From assembly GCA_024291935.2 (NCBI GenBank), contig CM044317.1, positions 64,718,730 to 64,782,729 of the forward strand: DNA of 64,000 nucleotides, written 5' to 3'. Shown here in pieces: positions 38,651 through 51,197 of the stretch. This DNA is from Okapia johnstoni (Eukaryota > Chordata > Mammalia > Artiodactyla > Giraffidae). Within the stretch, counting starts at the first letter, position 1; the number at the start of each line of letters is the position of its first letter. The notes below the pieces were generated by a model. The model did not search any database. It had not been told where the DNA came from and saw only the letters and a program-made list of their open reading frames with translations. A program made the translations under genes and the position numbers.

Positions 38651-41497
38651 TTTATGATAATTATTTCCTGTCTTGTCTTCTCCACCAGACTTTACGTATA
38701 CAATGAACAGAGAAAATGTCTATTTAATTCTAACCTTTAGCATAATACCTGACCCATAATAGACACTCAATAAACATTGGTTACATGAATGAATAAATAA
38801 CTGAACAAGTCCTTACCTTACAAGGCCTTAGTTTCTTCATAAAATGACCACAGTGCAGCAAATGTTAACCTTTCTTATTCATCTTCCTTTTTGACATATA
38901 TTCACAAGGTGACCTCAAAATTTATACTATTCAACAGTCCTATTATTTCTTGGTAAAAACAACTAACTAATGAAGATATGATTAAATTGAAGTCCACTTT
39001 TATCAGTCCCTCCTATTTGAAATAAATGAGGTTAATTAGATAAGAAAATTATCTCTAATACATATTAGCAGTTGGGAATTATCAAAGAAAAAATATTTAA
39101 CTCTACCTGTACCTTTTCTTCAGTAAATATATAAATGTGCTTGAAAATTAGCCCCAAATAGACTATTTAAAGCTACATTTGTGAACTCAAGTTTTAAAAG
39201 ATAAAAGAACTGCATGTGAGCCTGCCTCTCAGGCACCTTGTGATTCACAAGAGGCAGGCTCTTGTGGAAGCTTTCAGAGCCAAGTCGAAGCAAAAGTAAG
39301 TTCTTTTTTAGACTCAGGATCCTCTCCTCCTCTTGCTTCTCCCTTAATCATGCAAGTCTGGAACCACATGTAGGTTATGCCCTACACAACAAGTGCTGTA
39401 TCCTTCAAAGACAACTCTCCTCTCTGAGCCAACAGCAGCTATTTACATGGCCTCCAGGACTCAGCAAAGAAAATCACGGAAGAAACAGGTGATCTGCGGT
39501 GTGGCTTACGTTACAACTTGGTAGTCCTGCAGGCTCATCTCTCCTCACGTCAGAGATCTATTTCCTCCCACCCTGGAATCTGACACCCCATGAGCAAATT
39601 ACCACAGCTAAAAAGTGGCGCCGCTAATGTTAAATTAGTGTTTCAACTTGTTAAATATAAAAATGTCACACTCTTATTTAACATTATTTAAAATCTCAAA
39701 ATACCATGCCTAAAAGTAAACCACTCAGTGGTAATTTTAGAGTATTTTTCTGTACAAGAGTCCTTTCCCTGCTAAGTTCTGATGTAATCCTCTCCATGTT
39801 GATCTCTGCAGTTCTGCAGTTCTTGAAACAGAGTAAGTATTCAACAAATGTTTATGAAGTGAATAAATGAACAGACTTCCAAAAGCTGCACAGGAGAGAG
39901 CATAGAAAGGTACCTTTATTCATATAAGGTCACTTATAAAACTGGATACTTATAATTCCTAGAGCATATAGAGTCTGTATGATAAACACATATTCTACAT
40001 TCATGTATCAATTTTAAGTTTTTAAATAACCAAAAATCACAACATTAAAATAAAGAAGAATAGTAAAAAAGAGCATGTTATTTTTTCAGATGATTCACAG
40101 AATACCTTGAGGATTTAGCAATGACCAAAGAGCACTACCTGGAACATCAGTTACAAGCAAACAATACTAAAGGTCTGACTAGACAGTATCTCTCAGTTTG
40201 TTTAAAGCTTAATGACTTACTTCACAGCTGTACTGCTTACTTAATATGTCATGGAATTGAAGTAAAACTTATTCATGTTCTTTTATGTCTAACTCAAAAA
40301 TTAAATTTACATTTAGTATATAAAGGTATACCACTTAACCACGATCGTCTTTTAAAAATAAATAATTGCTAAGATAAATAAGAACTCAGAATTTACTATT
40401 ACAGGTTACACATTTGAATTATATAACACAAGCATAATGTTATTTGCAAAGAACATATTTCAGAGGCTTGTAGCAAGATAGGCTTTTTCCTCCTAAACAC
40501 TCAAATTCCAATCAAACTTCACATATGAAAAACTGGTGCAATCACACTCGATCTGCTCAGCTTTGCATGGGCATCCACTGGTCTAGCAGCCAAGTATGCT
40601 CTGAGACTCCGGGTAAGGTTCCTTCTTCCTCCTAACGAAGCCTGAGGGCCTGCACTTCACACCCGACTGGAGAAGCCTAGCAACAATTACTGACATTATT
40701 CCCTTTCTCTATCCCCTAAGTGGGCAAGAGAACTCTTTAGAATTTCAGGGATTCTCCTATTTAAAATCTCCCTTAACCCAGAGATTTATATCTCACCATA
40801 GCCACATTAAGTTTCTGTTTGCCAAAATAACCACGGCAATTCCACTGCAGTGAGGCCTTTAGCACTGATATAAATTTCTATTATATTGAGTATTAAGTGG
40901 AGTTATTTTGAGAAGCCAATGCCGTTTCTGCTGGGAAATACATAAACATACACATATGCTGATGAAATCTTTGAAAGTAAACCCTTTACAAATTACACTG
41001 TCACTACTAGTGTCCAATAAAAATATAATGCAAGCTACATTTATAATTTTAAATTTTATAGCAATCACATCAAAAAATAAAAATGAAAAGGTAACTCACT
41101 TCAATAACTTTTATTTAACCCACTATATCTAAAATATTATGTCATTATGCAATATTAAAAAGTATTAATAAGATATTTTACATTCTTTTCTTTATTCAAA
41201 TCCAGCATAAACCTTACATCTCAATTTGGGTAGACATAGTTCAAGCACTCAATAACCCCATGTTACTAGTGGCTACCATACTGGATCACACAGCGCTATA
41301 CTGTTGTTTTCCATAAACGAACTTAAATATCTTCGGAAAGGCAACAACAATAATTTACAATGGCTGTAAGTATACATATCGTATCAAGCACAGTATGTAA
41401 ATTGTGGTAAGAATTAAACTGGGAGTTTTTGTTACTAGTCAGTACCATGTAGTATATAAATCATGCAGTTATTTGCCATGTATATTGAGGTTTTAAC
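38651..41497. other. Intronic stretch with hairpin and old repeat tails
   Basis: L2/MIR-like tails ('actcaataaacattggtta' near 38766 and 'caacaaatgtttatgaagtg' near 39842). A 12 bp perfect inverted repeat lies at 39218-39261. The 39.2-39.6 kb patch is GC-richer than its surroundings. No gene recognised. Confidence 0.5.
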
Positions 41498-41504
41498 AAT
41501 AATC

Positions 41505-42229
41505 TTTTTTAATTTTTAAAAAATTTTTACAATGTTGCATTGGTTTTTACCATATGACAACACAGATCAGCCATAATTATACATACATCCCCTCCTCCCC
41601 AGCCTTCCTCCCCTTCCCCTCCCATCTCTCCAGGTCATCAGAGTGCCAGACTGGGCTCCCTGTGCTACAGCAACCTCTCACCAGCTGTCCATCCTACACC
41701 AGACAGTGTATATATATGTTGATGCTACTCTCCATTCGTCCCACTCTCTCCCTCCCCCACTGTACACAAGTCCATTCTCTACCTCTGCGTCTCATTTCCT
41801 TCCCTGCAAATAGGTTCATCAATACCATTTTTCTAGATTCCATATATATATATGCGTTAATATACAATATTTGTTTTTCTCTTTCTGACTTACTTCACTG
41901 TGTATAACAGGCTCTAGGTTCGTCCATCTCACTAGAGCTAAGGGAACCCTCCTACACTGTTGGTGGGAATATAAACTGATACAGCTATTATGGACTACAG
42001 TACGGAGACTCCTTAAAAAACTAGGAATAAATCTAACATATGACCCAGCAACTTGACTACTGGGCATACACTCTGAGAAAATCATAATCGAAAAAGACAC
42101 ATGCATCGCAATGTTCACGGAAGCACTGTTTACAATAGCCAGGACAGGGAAGCAACCTAGATGGCCATCAACTAATGAATGGACAAAGAAGATGTGGTAC
42201 ATATACATATAGTGGAATATTACTCAGCA
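41505..42229 (-). mobile_element. Twin-primed (5'-inverted) ruminant L1
   Basis: The left part (41505 to about 41938) is the antisense L1 3' UTR, with its poly(A) as a T run at 41505-41510. The right part (about 41939-42229) is the ORF2 3' end in sense ('gggaaccctcctacactgtt' to 'ggaatattactcagca'). On the minus strand this is an inverted 5' segment followed by a sense 3' segment, the twin-priming structure. Candidate TSD AATAATC at 41498-41504 and 42230-42236. Confidence 0.87.
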
Positions 42230-42236
42230 AATAATC

Positions 42237-44070
42237 GGTCTTAAGATTTCAAATGCATTCACACATTTCACCGAAAAATTGTCACAGCAAACCAAATAAT
42301 GCAGCGCTTCATGCCAAAGCCTCAGAAATCCAGAAGGAATATGTACCCTCTTCTAAGACAAATATTAATAGTAAAACTTCACTAAAATATTCTGCAGATA
42401 CACTCTAAAACAAACTCCAATTGTGTTTGGTAACAGGTCCAAAATTCATGTATATTATTTAAATTAATATAATTGTACACTGCCATAATTCTCAGCTGGA
42501 GGGTTTAGTACAAAGGAGATAAACACTTTTTAGGTTATTTGATGAGGTCTGGAATTTAATAAGGATAGATTAAATTTTATAAATCAGAGAAAACAAATAC
42601 TTGGTAAACCTACGGTTGATGGGTGACAAAAAGACTGATATAATTAAAAACCAAAGTATTAATATGCAAAGCATATATAAAGTATACACATAACACTGAT
42701 ACAGAATAATCTAATCCACAGCATGTTTTAAAGCTGACATTATGTTATAAATATCAACCTATTAGCTACATTCTAATGCAAGGCTATTTTCAACACTCAA
42801 TAATCCTCCACAATCTTTTTTTTCCCTGAGCCCTTTACACTAAACAGGTATGATATGAAGCAAATTCAACAAGGAAAAACAAAGATCACAAATTACAAGA
42901 CTCAGGAAACTTTCCAAAGAACAGAGATGGTTAAAAAACCAATGAATAGCTCTTACAAAGCAGAAATCATATGAGAACTTCAGAAAGACATAAACTCAGG
43001 AAAGAAAACTACACTAACTGCAATCAAGTGTCACATCAGCAAACACACCAAGCTTTCATTCTAAATAAATAACCTTTAATAAGCCTGCTAAAACTATACC
43101 CTATTTTTAGATAAAATTTTTAAATAATTGATTTTTTTAACAGGAGTACCCTGCACCTCTCCTGGCAGTCAAATAATTGCAATCAAAATCATCTGTTATC
43201 AGTATTATCACTCAAACCATAATTCTGATTCATTTTCCACAGAAGCACCAAGTCTCTGTTATTGCCAATTCCCCAGAATCCTGTAACTCCATCTTATTTT
43301 CATGCACCATCCTTACACTTACTATCCTTTCCTGGAACTCTTGCCCTTTTTGCCCTCTGTCTTCAAACTTTGACATCGCTTCATCCATATATAATAGGTT
43401 CTAAATAACACTACCTACTATGATAATGCCTTAAACTCAATGGATTCTTTGTCCATTAGAATATCTTGCACAGTGCTTTGTAACATACCAGTAAAATCAC
43501 TCATTATTCTATGTATTAATTTAAATAACTAGCAGGGAAAGGAGCTGGAGTTCAACTTGGAGGTAATGGCAAGAAATAATGGAAGGCCAAAAGAAAACAA
43601 CATCTTTACACATCAGCCCAATTCAAGAAGAAAGTGAAAATCGTGTTCTTTATCCCTAAAACATTATAGGGATTTGTATTTAACACCTGATGAATTATTC
43701 AGTGAGAAAAGCAGTGACATTTGCTGTTGACACAAATGAATTAGTTTTAAATTAATTCAAAGAATAAAGAGAAAAGGAATTTTTCTAAACAGAAATAGAA
43801 AAAATGAGTAATTATATATAATAATACACAGCAGAATCAAAGAGTTTCTGGAAATTATTTAAAAAGTACTATCATATTCTCAATGAGGTATTTTCAGTTT
43901 TTCAGCCACTCATTATGAAAATATAGCATCTAAGCCCTGACACTGTGTGGCCTAATATAGGCAAGAGAAGGGATTTTTTTTTTTTTTTTAAAGCTTTCCC
44001 TGGAAGAACTCAGGAAGAAAATTTCCCAGCTGGACCCAGATTAATACCATAATATTCTGTGGAGATTAAA
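42237..44070. other. Intronic stretch, no feature
   Basis: AT-rich. No exon, RNA gene or recognisable repeat apart from simple A/T runs such as 43974-43989. Confidence 0.5.
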
Positions 44071-44071
44071 G

Positions 44072-44286
44072 TGCATGAGTGCATATTCAGTCACATCCAA
44101 CTCTTTGAAACCCAATGGACTGTAGCCCACCAGGCTCCTCTGTCCATGGAATTTCCCAGGCAAGAATACTAAACTGGTTCCCATTTCCTACTCCACAGGA
44201 TCTTTCCGACCCAGGGATCGAAGCCGGGTCTCTTGCAGCTCCTGCATTGGCGGGTGTATTCTTTACCACTGCACTACCTGGGAAGT
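44072..44286 (-). mobile_element. Bov-tA SINE
   Basis: Antisense body ('caatggactgtagcccacca') and tRNA head ('gatcgaagccgggtctcttg' to 'ctacctgggaag'). More diverged than the 6.99 kb copy. TSD not clear. Confidence 0.88.
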
Positions 44287-44692
44287 AACTGACTAGAAAA
44301 AGAGCATTAATCTTGAATGTCTAAGTCAAATCTTAAAAAAGCTAAATTTATCTCTGTATCCAAGTAAACTTTTCAGAAGTCACAACACAGGAACAGAATT
44401 AACAGACTGTCTGATTTGCTTAAACAGCTTTGCAATAGCACTAAAAAAACAAACAAACAAAAACCCCAGAACATCCATTCTACAACTTTAAAATCTCCAG
44501 ATCTGTATCCTTCCCACACAATTCTATCCTCAAAAACGTTAATTTTTAAAGTTTATTGATGAGACCAAATAACTAATAATACATTTTTTTAAACCTTCAC
44601 AGTAGTTTCCTGTTTTATTTTCAATTCAGCTCATATTGCTCTCCAAAAATGTTATGCCTTCCTATTTAACCAGATATTAATACATGTAATAG

Positions 44693-45161
44693 TGCTGTGG
44701 AATGAATTGTGTGCTCCACACAGACACACTGAAATCTTAACCCCCTAGTACCTGTGAATGTTATCTTATTTTGAAGTCAGGTCTTTACAGATGTAGTATG
44801 TTAAGATGAGGTCATGCTGTGTGTGGGTGAGCCCTAAATCCAATGACCAGCGTCCTTACAAAGGGAAAGAGGGCTATATGAAGACACAGAGGAGACCCAG
44901 AGAAGCAGGCCATGTACAGGAAGCAGAGAAGAAAGCTATGATGCCACAAACAAAAGCAGGCCAAAGATTGCCAGGAACCAGCAGAATCTAGAGGGGCAAT
45001 TAAGGAAGACTTGTCACTAGAGCCTTCAAAAACACATAGCCCGGCTGATATCTTGATTTTGAATCTATCATCTCCAGAACTGTGAGAAAATATATTTCTG
45101 CTGCTGTAAGCAGCCCCCAGTATATGGCAATTTGTTATGGCAGCCCTGGGAAACGAATACA
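44693..45161 (+). mobile_element. MaLR/ERVL-type solo LTR
   Basis: About 469 bp, TG...CA. It contains the hallmark order of mammalian MLT/MST-like LTRs: 'gaattgtgtgctcc', 'aaatcttaaccccctagtacc', 'agatgaggtcat', 'aatccaatgaccagcgtcct', 'tccagaactgtgagaaaata', and a 3' end 'cagccctgggaaacgaat'. It has no internal region. The subfamily was not determined. Confidence 0.8.
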
Positions 45162-45805
45162 GGGAAATATGGGTTAATAGTTCCAAACGTGCTTTACTTG
45201 TACACTGGGAGATAAACAAATATGTAAATGGATGGTAGATGGTAGGAGGTGTCTCACTACTGAAGAGGGAAATCATAGACAAGGAGGGGAAAAAGCTAAA
45301 ATGAGCTCTTCTGTACTGGACTACAGTGAGAGACATCAGTATGAACTAACTTAGCTTAATACAGATACTTATGAATAGACACAAATAATTTTAGATATGC
45401 ACATATATACAGGTGAGTATATATACCTAGAGAAGCTACTTCTGTCCTTCATGGTGGCAGAGAAGCAATGACACCCCAGCAGTAACAAGCACCCCCAGCA
45501 CACAGATCTTGGTTTCTAAATACTCTTCTCCAACAAAAAAAACAAAAACAAAAGAACTAGGGCTCTTTGGAGCAATAGCTGATTCTAGGGCCACGGTACG
45601 GAAAACAGAAGATGACCATACAACACCCTGCAGTATTCAAAAAGAAGTGCTCAGAAACAAAAGGATGGGGGTAGAACACAAAGTATCATAGGAGTCACCC
45701 TGAAAGAGTTCCCAAAGGCAAAAGCTGGGATAATCTGAGCAACAAATTACTACAGGTACTATAGGATGTTGTATGGTCATCTGTATTTTTTGGTTTTGGT
45801 TGCTT
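45162..45805. other. Intronic stretch, no feature
   Basis: No gene or recognisable repeat. Confidence 0.5.
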
Positions 45806-46018
45806 GGGCTTCCCTAGTGGCTTAGATGATAAAGAATCTGCCCACAATTCAAGAGTCCTGTGTTTGATCCCAGGATCAGGAAGATCCCCTGGAGAAGGAA
45901 ATGGCAACCCACGCCAGTATTCTTGCCTGCAGAATTCCACGGACAGAGGAGCCTGGCGGGCTACAGTCCACGAGACCACAATGAGCCGGACATGACTGAG
46001 CGACTAACACACACACAC
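45806..46018 (+). mobile_element. Bov-tA SINE (sense)
   Basis: Full sense Bov-tA from 'gggcttccctagtggctta' through 'gacatgactgagcgactaac' to a (CA)n tail at about 46007-46018. Confidence 0.93.
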
Positions 46019-46054
46019 TGGACAGTAACCCAGTCCATACTAGAATAAATGATT

Positions 46055-47054
46055 GCTGTTGTTGTTTTTGTTCAGTAACTAAGTCATGTCTGATTCTTTG
46101 TGACCCCACGGACTGCAGCACACCAGGCTTCCCTGTCCTTCGCTATCTCTGAGTTTGCTCAAACTCATGTCCGTTGAGTCAGTGATGCCATACATCTATC
46201 TAATCCTCTGTCAACCCCTTCTCCTCTTGTCCTTAACCTTTCCCAGCATCAGGGTCTGTTCTAATGAGTCAGTTCTTCGCATCAGGTGGCCAAAGTATTG
46301 GAGCTTCAGCACCAGTCCTTCAATGAACATTCAGGGTTGATTTCCTTTAGGATTGACTGGTTTGACCTCCTTGCAGTCTAAGACTCGCAAAAGTCTTCTC
46401 CAGCACCACAGTTCAAAAGCATTAGTTATTCAGTGCTCAGCCTTCTTTATGGTCCAATTATCACATCCATACATGACTACTAGAAAAACCATAGTTTTGA
46501 GTTGGCAAAATGATGTCTCTGCTTTTTAATACACTGTCTAGATTTGTTATAGCTTTTCTTCCAAGGAGCAAGCGTCTTTTAATTTTGTGGCTACAGTCAC
46601 AGTATTCATTGATTTTGGAGCCCAAGAAAATGAAATCTGACACTGGTCCCACTTTTCCCCCATATATTTGCCATGAAGTAATGGGACCAAATGCATGATC
46701 TTTGTTTTTTGAATGTTGAGTTTTATGCCAGCTTTTTCACTCTCCTCTTTCATCTTCATCAAGAGGCTCTTTTGTTCCTCTTCACTTTCTGCCATTTAAG
46801 TCTTATCATCTGCATATCTAAGGTTATTGATATTTCTCCAGGCAATCCTGACTCCAGCCTGGCATTTTGCATGATGTACTCTGCATGTAAGTTAAATAAG
46901 CAGGGTGACCATACACAGCCTTGACATACTCCTTTTCCAATTTTGAACCAATCCATTGTTCCATGTCCAGTTCTAACTGTTGCTTCTTGATTTGCATACA
47001 GGTTTCTCAGGAGGCAGGTAATGTGGTGTGGTTCCCATCTCTTTAAGAAAGTTG
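46055..47054 (-). mobile_element. BovB LINE fragment A
   Basis: Antisense BovB, about 1 kb from the 3' end to 'IGKGVCQGCVWSPCLFNLH' (46759-46956). Frameshifts separate the pieces, and the region that should carry YADD is garbled (LDMQMIRLKWQ). It ends near 'gcatacaggtttctcaggag'. Confidence 0.88.
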
Positions 47055-48505
47055 CTGTTGTTCAGTCGCCCAGTCGTGTCCAACTCTTTGTGACCCCATG
47101 GCCTGCAGCACGCCAGGCCTCCCTGTCCCTCACCATCTCCCAGAGTTTGCCCAAGTTCATGTTCATTGCATTGGTGATGCTGTCCAGCCATCTCATCCTC
47201 TGATGCCCTCTTCTCCTTCTGCCCTCAATCTTTCCTAGGGCAGTTGAGTCGTCTGTTCACACGAGATGACCAGAATACTGGAGTTTCAGCTTCAGTATCA
47301 GTCCTTCCAGTGAATATTCAGGGGTGATCTCCCTTAAGATTGACTGGTTTGATCTCCCTGCTGTCCAGCATCACAGTTCGAAGACAACAATTCTTTGGCC
47401 TTCTTTACGGTCCAGCTCCACAACCATATCTGACCACTGGGAAGGCCACTGCCTTGATATAGTACCTTTGTCAGCAGAGTAATGTCTCTTTTTTTCAACA
47501 CACTGTCTAGGTTTGTCATCACTTTCCTGCCAAAAAAGCAATCGCCTTCTGATTTCATGGCTGCAGTCACTGTCCACAATAATTTTAGAGTCCAAGAAGA
47601 GGAAATCTGTCACTATTTCCACCTTTCCCCCTTCTATTTGCCATGCAGTAATGGGGCTGATGCCATGATCTTAGATTTTTAATATTTAGTCTTAAGTCGG
47701 CTCTTCCACTCTCCCCTTCACCCTCATCAAAAGGTTCTTTAGTTCCTCTTCACTTTCTGCCATTAGAGTGGTATCATCTGCATATAAGGTTGATGATGTT
47801 TCTCCTGCCCATCTTGATTCCAGCTTGTAACTCACCCAGCCTGGCATTTCATATGACATGCTCAGCGTATAGGTTAAACAAAAGGGGTGACAGCAGACAG
47901 CCCTGTTGTACTCCTTTCTCAATCTTGAACCCATCAGATGTTCCATACAGGGTTCTAATCGTTGCTTCTTGACCTGCATACAGGTTTCTCAGGAGATAAG
48001 TAAGATGATCTGGTATTCCCATCTCTCTAAGAGCTTTCCTTGTCATCATCCACATAGTCAAAGGTTTTAGTGTAGTCAATGAAACAGAGAGAGATGTTTT
48101 TCTGAAACTCTCATGCTTTCTCTATATAGGAACATTCCACAGTTTGTTGTGATTCACAGTCAAAGGCCTTAGCATAGTCAATGAAGCAAAAATAGATTTT
48201 TTTGGAATTCCCTTGCTTTTTCTATGATCCAGCATATGTTGGCAATTTTTCTCTGGTTCCTCTGCCATTTCTAAATCCAGCTTGTACATCTGGAAGTTCT
48301 TGGTTCACATACTGCTGAAGCCTGTCTTGAAGGATTTTGAGCATAATCTTGCTAGCATGTAAAATGAGTGCAGTTGTACGGTAATTTGAACATTCTTTGG
48401 CATTGCCCTTCTTTGGGATTAGAATGAAACGGACCTTTTCCAGTCCTGTGGCCACTGCTGAGTTTTCCAAATTTGCTGGCATAATGAGTGTGCCACTTTA
48501 ACAAA
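47055..48505 (-). mobile_element. BovB LINE fragment B with intact YADD
   Basis: A second antisense BovB begins with its own 3' end ('gttgttcagtcgcccagtcg') directly after fragment A. It reaches upstream to 'SLCQQIWKTQQWPQDWK' (48419-48625 frame). YADDTTLMAESEEELK survives at 47692-47979, but frameshifts break the ORF. It contains a partial internal tandem duplication around 48056-48230, where the 'atagtcaatgaa(a/g)ca' segment occurs twice. Confidence 0.88.
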
Positions 48506-48902
48506 GTGCTCATGTTGATATTTACAAATTACTGAATAGATAAATAAGAAAGGACAAGTATATCTTAAAGAATAATTTGGACTCTGTGGGAGAAGGTGAG
48601 GGTGGGATGATCTGAGAGAATTCATTGAAACATGTATATTATCATATGTGAAACAGAACGCCAGTCCAGGTTCGATGCATGAGACAAATGCTCAGGGCTG
48701 GGGCAATGGGATGACCCAGAGGGATGGGATGGGGAGGGAGGTGGGAGGGGGGTTCAGGATGGGGAACACATGTAAACCCATGGCTGATTCATGTCAATGT
48801 ATGGCAAAACCACTACAATACTGTAAAGTAATCAGCCTCCAACTAAAATAGATAAATTAATAAAAAATAAATAAACAAAAGACTGTGAATTAAAAAAAAA
48901 AA
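48506..48902 (+). mobile_element. Ruminant L1 3' end
   Basis: Sense 3' UTR of a bovine-type L1: 'gaaacatgtatattatcata', 'ccagtccaggttcgatgcat', 'gggttcaggatggggaacac', 'tgtcaatgtatggcaaaac', ending in a poly(A) tract at 48892-48904. It separates BovB fragment B from the oppositely oriented BovB fragment. Confidence 0.9.
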
Positions 48903-50292
48903 AGGAGAAAGTCAAGAGATACCTGGAGTAACAGGCAAGTTTGGCCTTGGAGTACAAAATGAAGCAGGGCAAAGGCTAACAGAGTTTTGTCAAGAGAACT
49001 CACTGGTCACAGCAAACACCCTCTTCCAACAACACAAGAGACGACTTTACAAAGGGACATCAAAAGATGCTCAATACCGAAATCAGACTGATTATATTCT
49101 TTGTAGCCAAAGATGGAGAAGCTCTATACAGTCAGCAAAAACCATCATACAGAAGAAGTGGCAAATAGATCCAAGGCATTAAATCTGCTAGCCACAGTGC
49201 TTAAAAAACTATGGACAGAGGTTCATGAAATGGTACAGGAGGCAGTGATCAAGAACATCCCCAAGAAAAAAATGAAAAATGGTTATCTGAGAAGGCTTTA
49301 CAAATAGCTGAGAACATAAGAGAAGCTAAAGGGGAAAGAGAAAAAGATACACTCATTTGAAAACAGAGTTCCAAAGAATAGCAGGGAGAGATAAGAAAGC
49401 CTTCCTCAGCGATCAATGCAAAGAAATAGAGGAAAACAATAGAAAGGGAAAGACAAGAGATCTTTTCAAGAGAACGAGAGGTACCAAGGGAACATTTCAT
49501 GCAAAGATGGGCACAATAAATGATAGAAATGGTATGGATCTAACAGAAGCAGAAGATATTAAGAAGAGGTGGCAGAATACACAAAACAACTATACAGAAA
49601 AGATCTTCATGACCCAGATAACCGTGATGGTTGATCACTCACCTAGAGCCAGACATCCTGGAATGCGAAGTCAAGTGGGCCTTAGGAAGCATCATTATGA
49701 ACAAAGCTAGCAGAGGTGATGGAATTACAGTCGAGCTGTTATAAATCCCAAAAGATGATGCTGTGAAAGTGCTGCATTCAAAATGCCAACAGATTTAGAA
49801 AACTCAGTAGTGGCCACAGGACTGGAAAAAGTCAGGTTTCATTCCAATTCCAAAGAAAAGCAATGCCAAAGAATGCTCAAACAACTGCACACTTGCACTC
49901 ATCTCACATGCTAGCAAAGTAATGGTCAAAATTCTCCAAGCCAGGCTTCAAGAGTACGTGAACCATGAACTTCCAGATGTTCAAGCTGGATTTAGAAAAG
50001 GCAGAGGAACCAGAGATCAAATTGCCAACATCTGCTGGATCATCAAAAAGCAAGAGAGTTCCATAAAACTGTCTACTTCTGCTTTATTGACTATGCCAAA
50101 GGCTTTACTATGTGGATCACAACAAACTGTGGAAACAAACAGAACATGAGATGGTTGGATGGCATCACTGACTCAATGGGCATGAGTTTGAGCAAAGATT
50201 GATAGTGAAGGACAGGGAAGCCTGGAATGATACAGTTCATGGTGGGGGAGGGGGTGAATTATCGAACACGACTTAGCAACTGAAAAACAACA
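48903..50292 (+). mobile_element. BovB LINE, internal deletion
   Basis: Sense BovB 5' portion. It covers the end of the endonuclease domain ('agatggagaagctctataca'), the linker ('DKKAFLSDQCKEIEENNR', 'GTFHAKMGTINDRNGMDL') and the RT start ('HELPDVQAGFRKGRGTRDQI', 49922-50149). At about 50125-50140 it jumps from the RT region to the 3' end ('gatggttggatggcatcact'), losing roughly the catalytic half. Several frameshifts. Confidence 0.9.
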
Positions 50293-50411
50293 ATCCTTAA
50301 ATAACTACTCTTAACGGATTATGATTGTTTTCATTATAACTGAAAAGACATAATGCTAATATAAGGAAAAGAAATATGTAATGCCATGTAGTAAATCTTC
50401 TGAATTAGAGA

Positions 50412-50632
50412 CATGTTGTATGTGCTAAGTCGGTTTAGTCATTTCTGACTCTTTGCAACACTATGGAATGTAGCCACCAGGTTCCTCTCTCCATAGGGAT
50501 TCTCAGGCAAGAATAGTGAAGTGGATTGCCATGACCTGCTCCAGGGGATCTTCCCAGGGATTGAACACACATCTCTTTTGTCTCCTACATTGGCAGGAGA
50601 GTTCTTTACCACTAGCTATAACTGGGAAGCCC
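50412..50632 (-). mobile_element. Bov-tA SINE (diverged)
   Basis: Antisense Bov-tA with more substitutions and small indels than other copies ('ctaagtcggtttagtcattt' to 'ctataactgggaagccc'). Confidence 0.85.
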
Positions 50633-51197
50633 TAGTGACAAATATTGTTAATAGAATTATGACTTATTCCACAACAGGAATGAAAACATGCGAGTATAAG
50701 GAAATGAAAAATGTAATCCCCAGATTTAGCAACTTTATATAAAAGTAGAACTTAAAACACTGAAGGCACCCTTAGCAAAGCCTAAGTTTGTAGTATGTGT
50801 GATTGAGATAAAGACAAGTTAACAGTATTGTAGTCATCTTTTCCCCAGAATCTTTTAGAAAATAATAAAAAAAACTTCTCAGAGGCACTTGCCAAAGGAC
50901 AAACTAAATGACACACTACATACCCAAAGTCTCCTATATTCTGGAGTTGTGTCATGAGAAAAATTGTCTTCAAAATACTCAAGTGTAAGAATTTCCTGTT
51001 TAAACTTTGTGACATGTTGATGAGAAATCTATCCTTTCCACTATTGCTTCACTGTGGGCCTTCAGAGGGCAGTCTGTGAAGACCACAAATACTGTTTACT
51101 ACAGTAACTTGGTCACCCACAAGAGGAGGCAGGACTCTGGCATACAGAAGGTACAGTTTTCATAGAGTGCCATCCTTGACATTACACAGCTGTGGAG

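Noticed and set aside
39262..39492. 76-codon frame with a Ser/Gln-rich end
   Set aside because: No recognisable homology. An adjacent GT at the end could be chance, and there is no partner exon.
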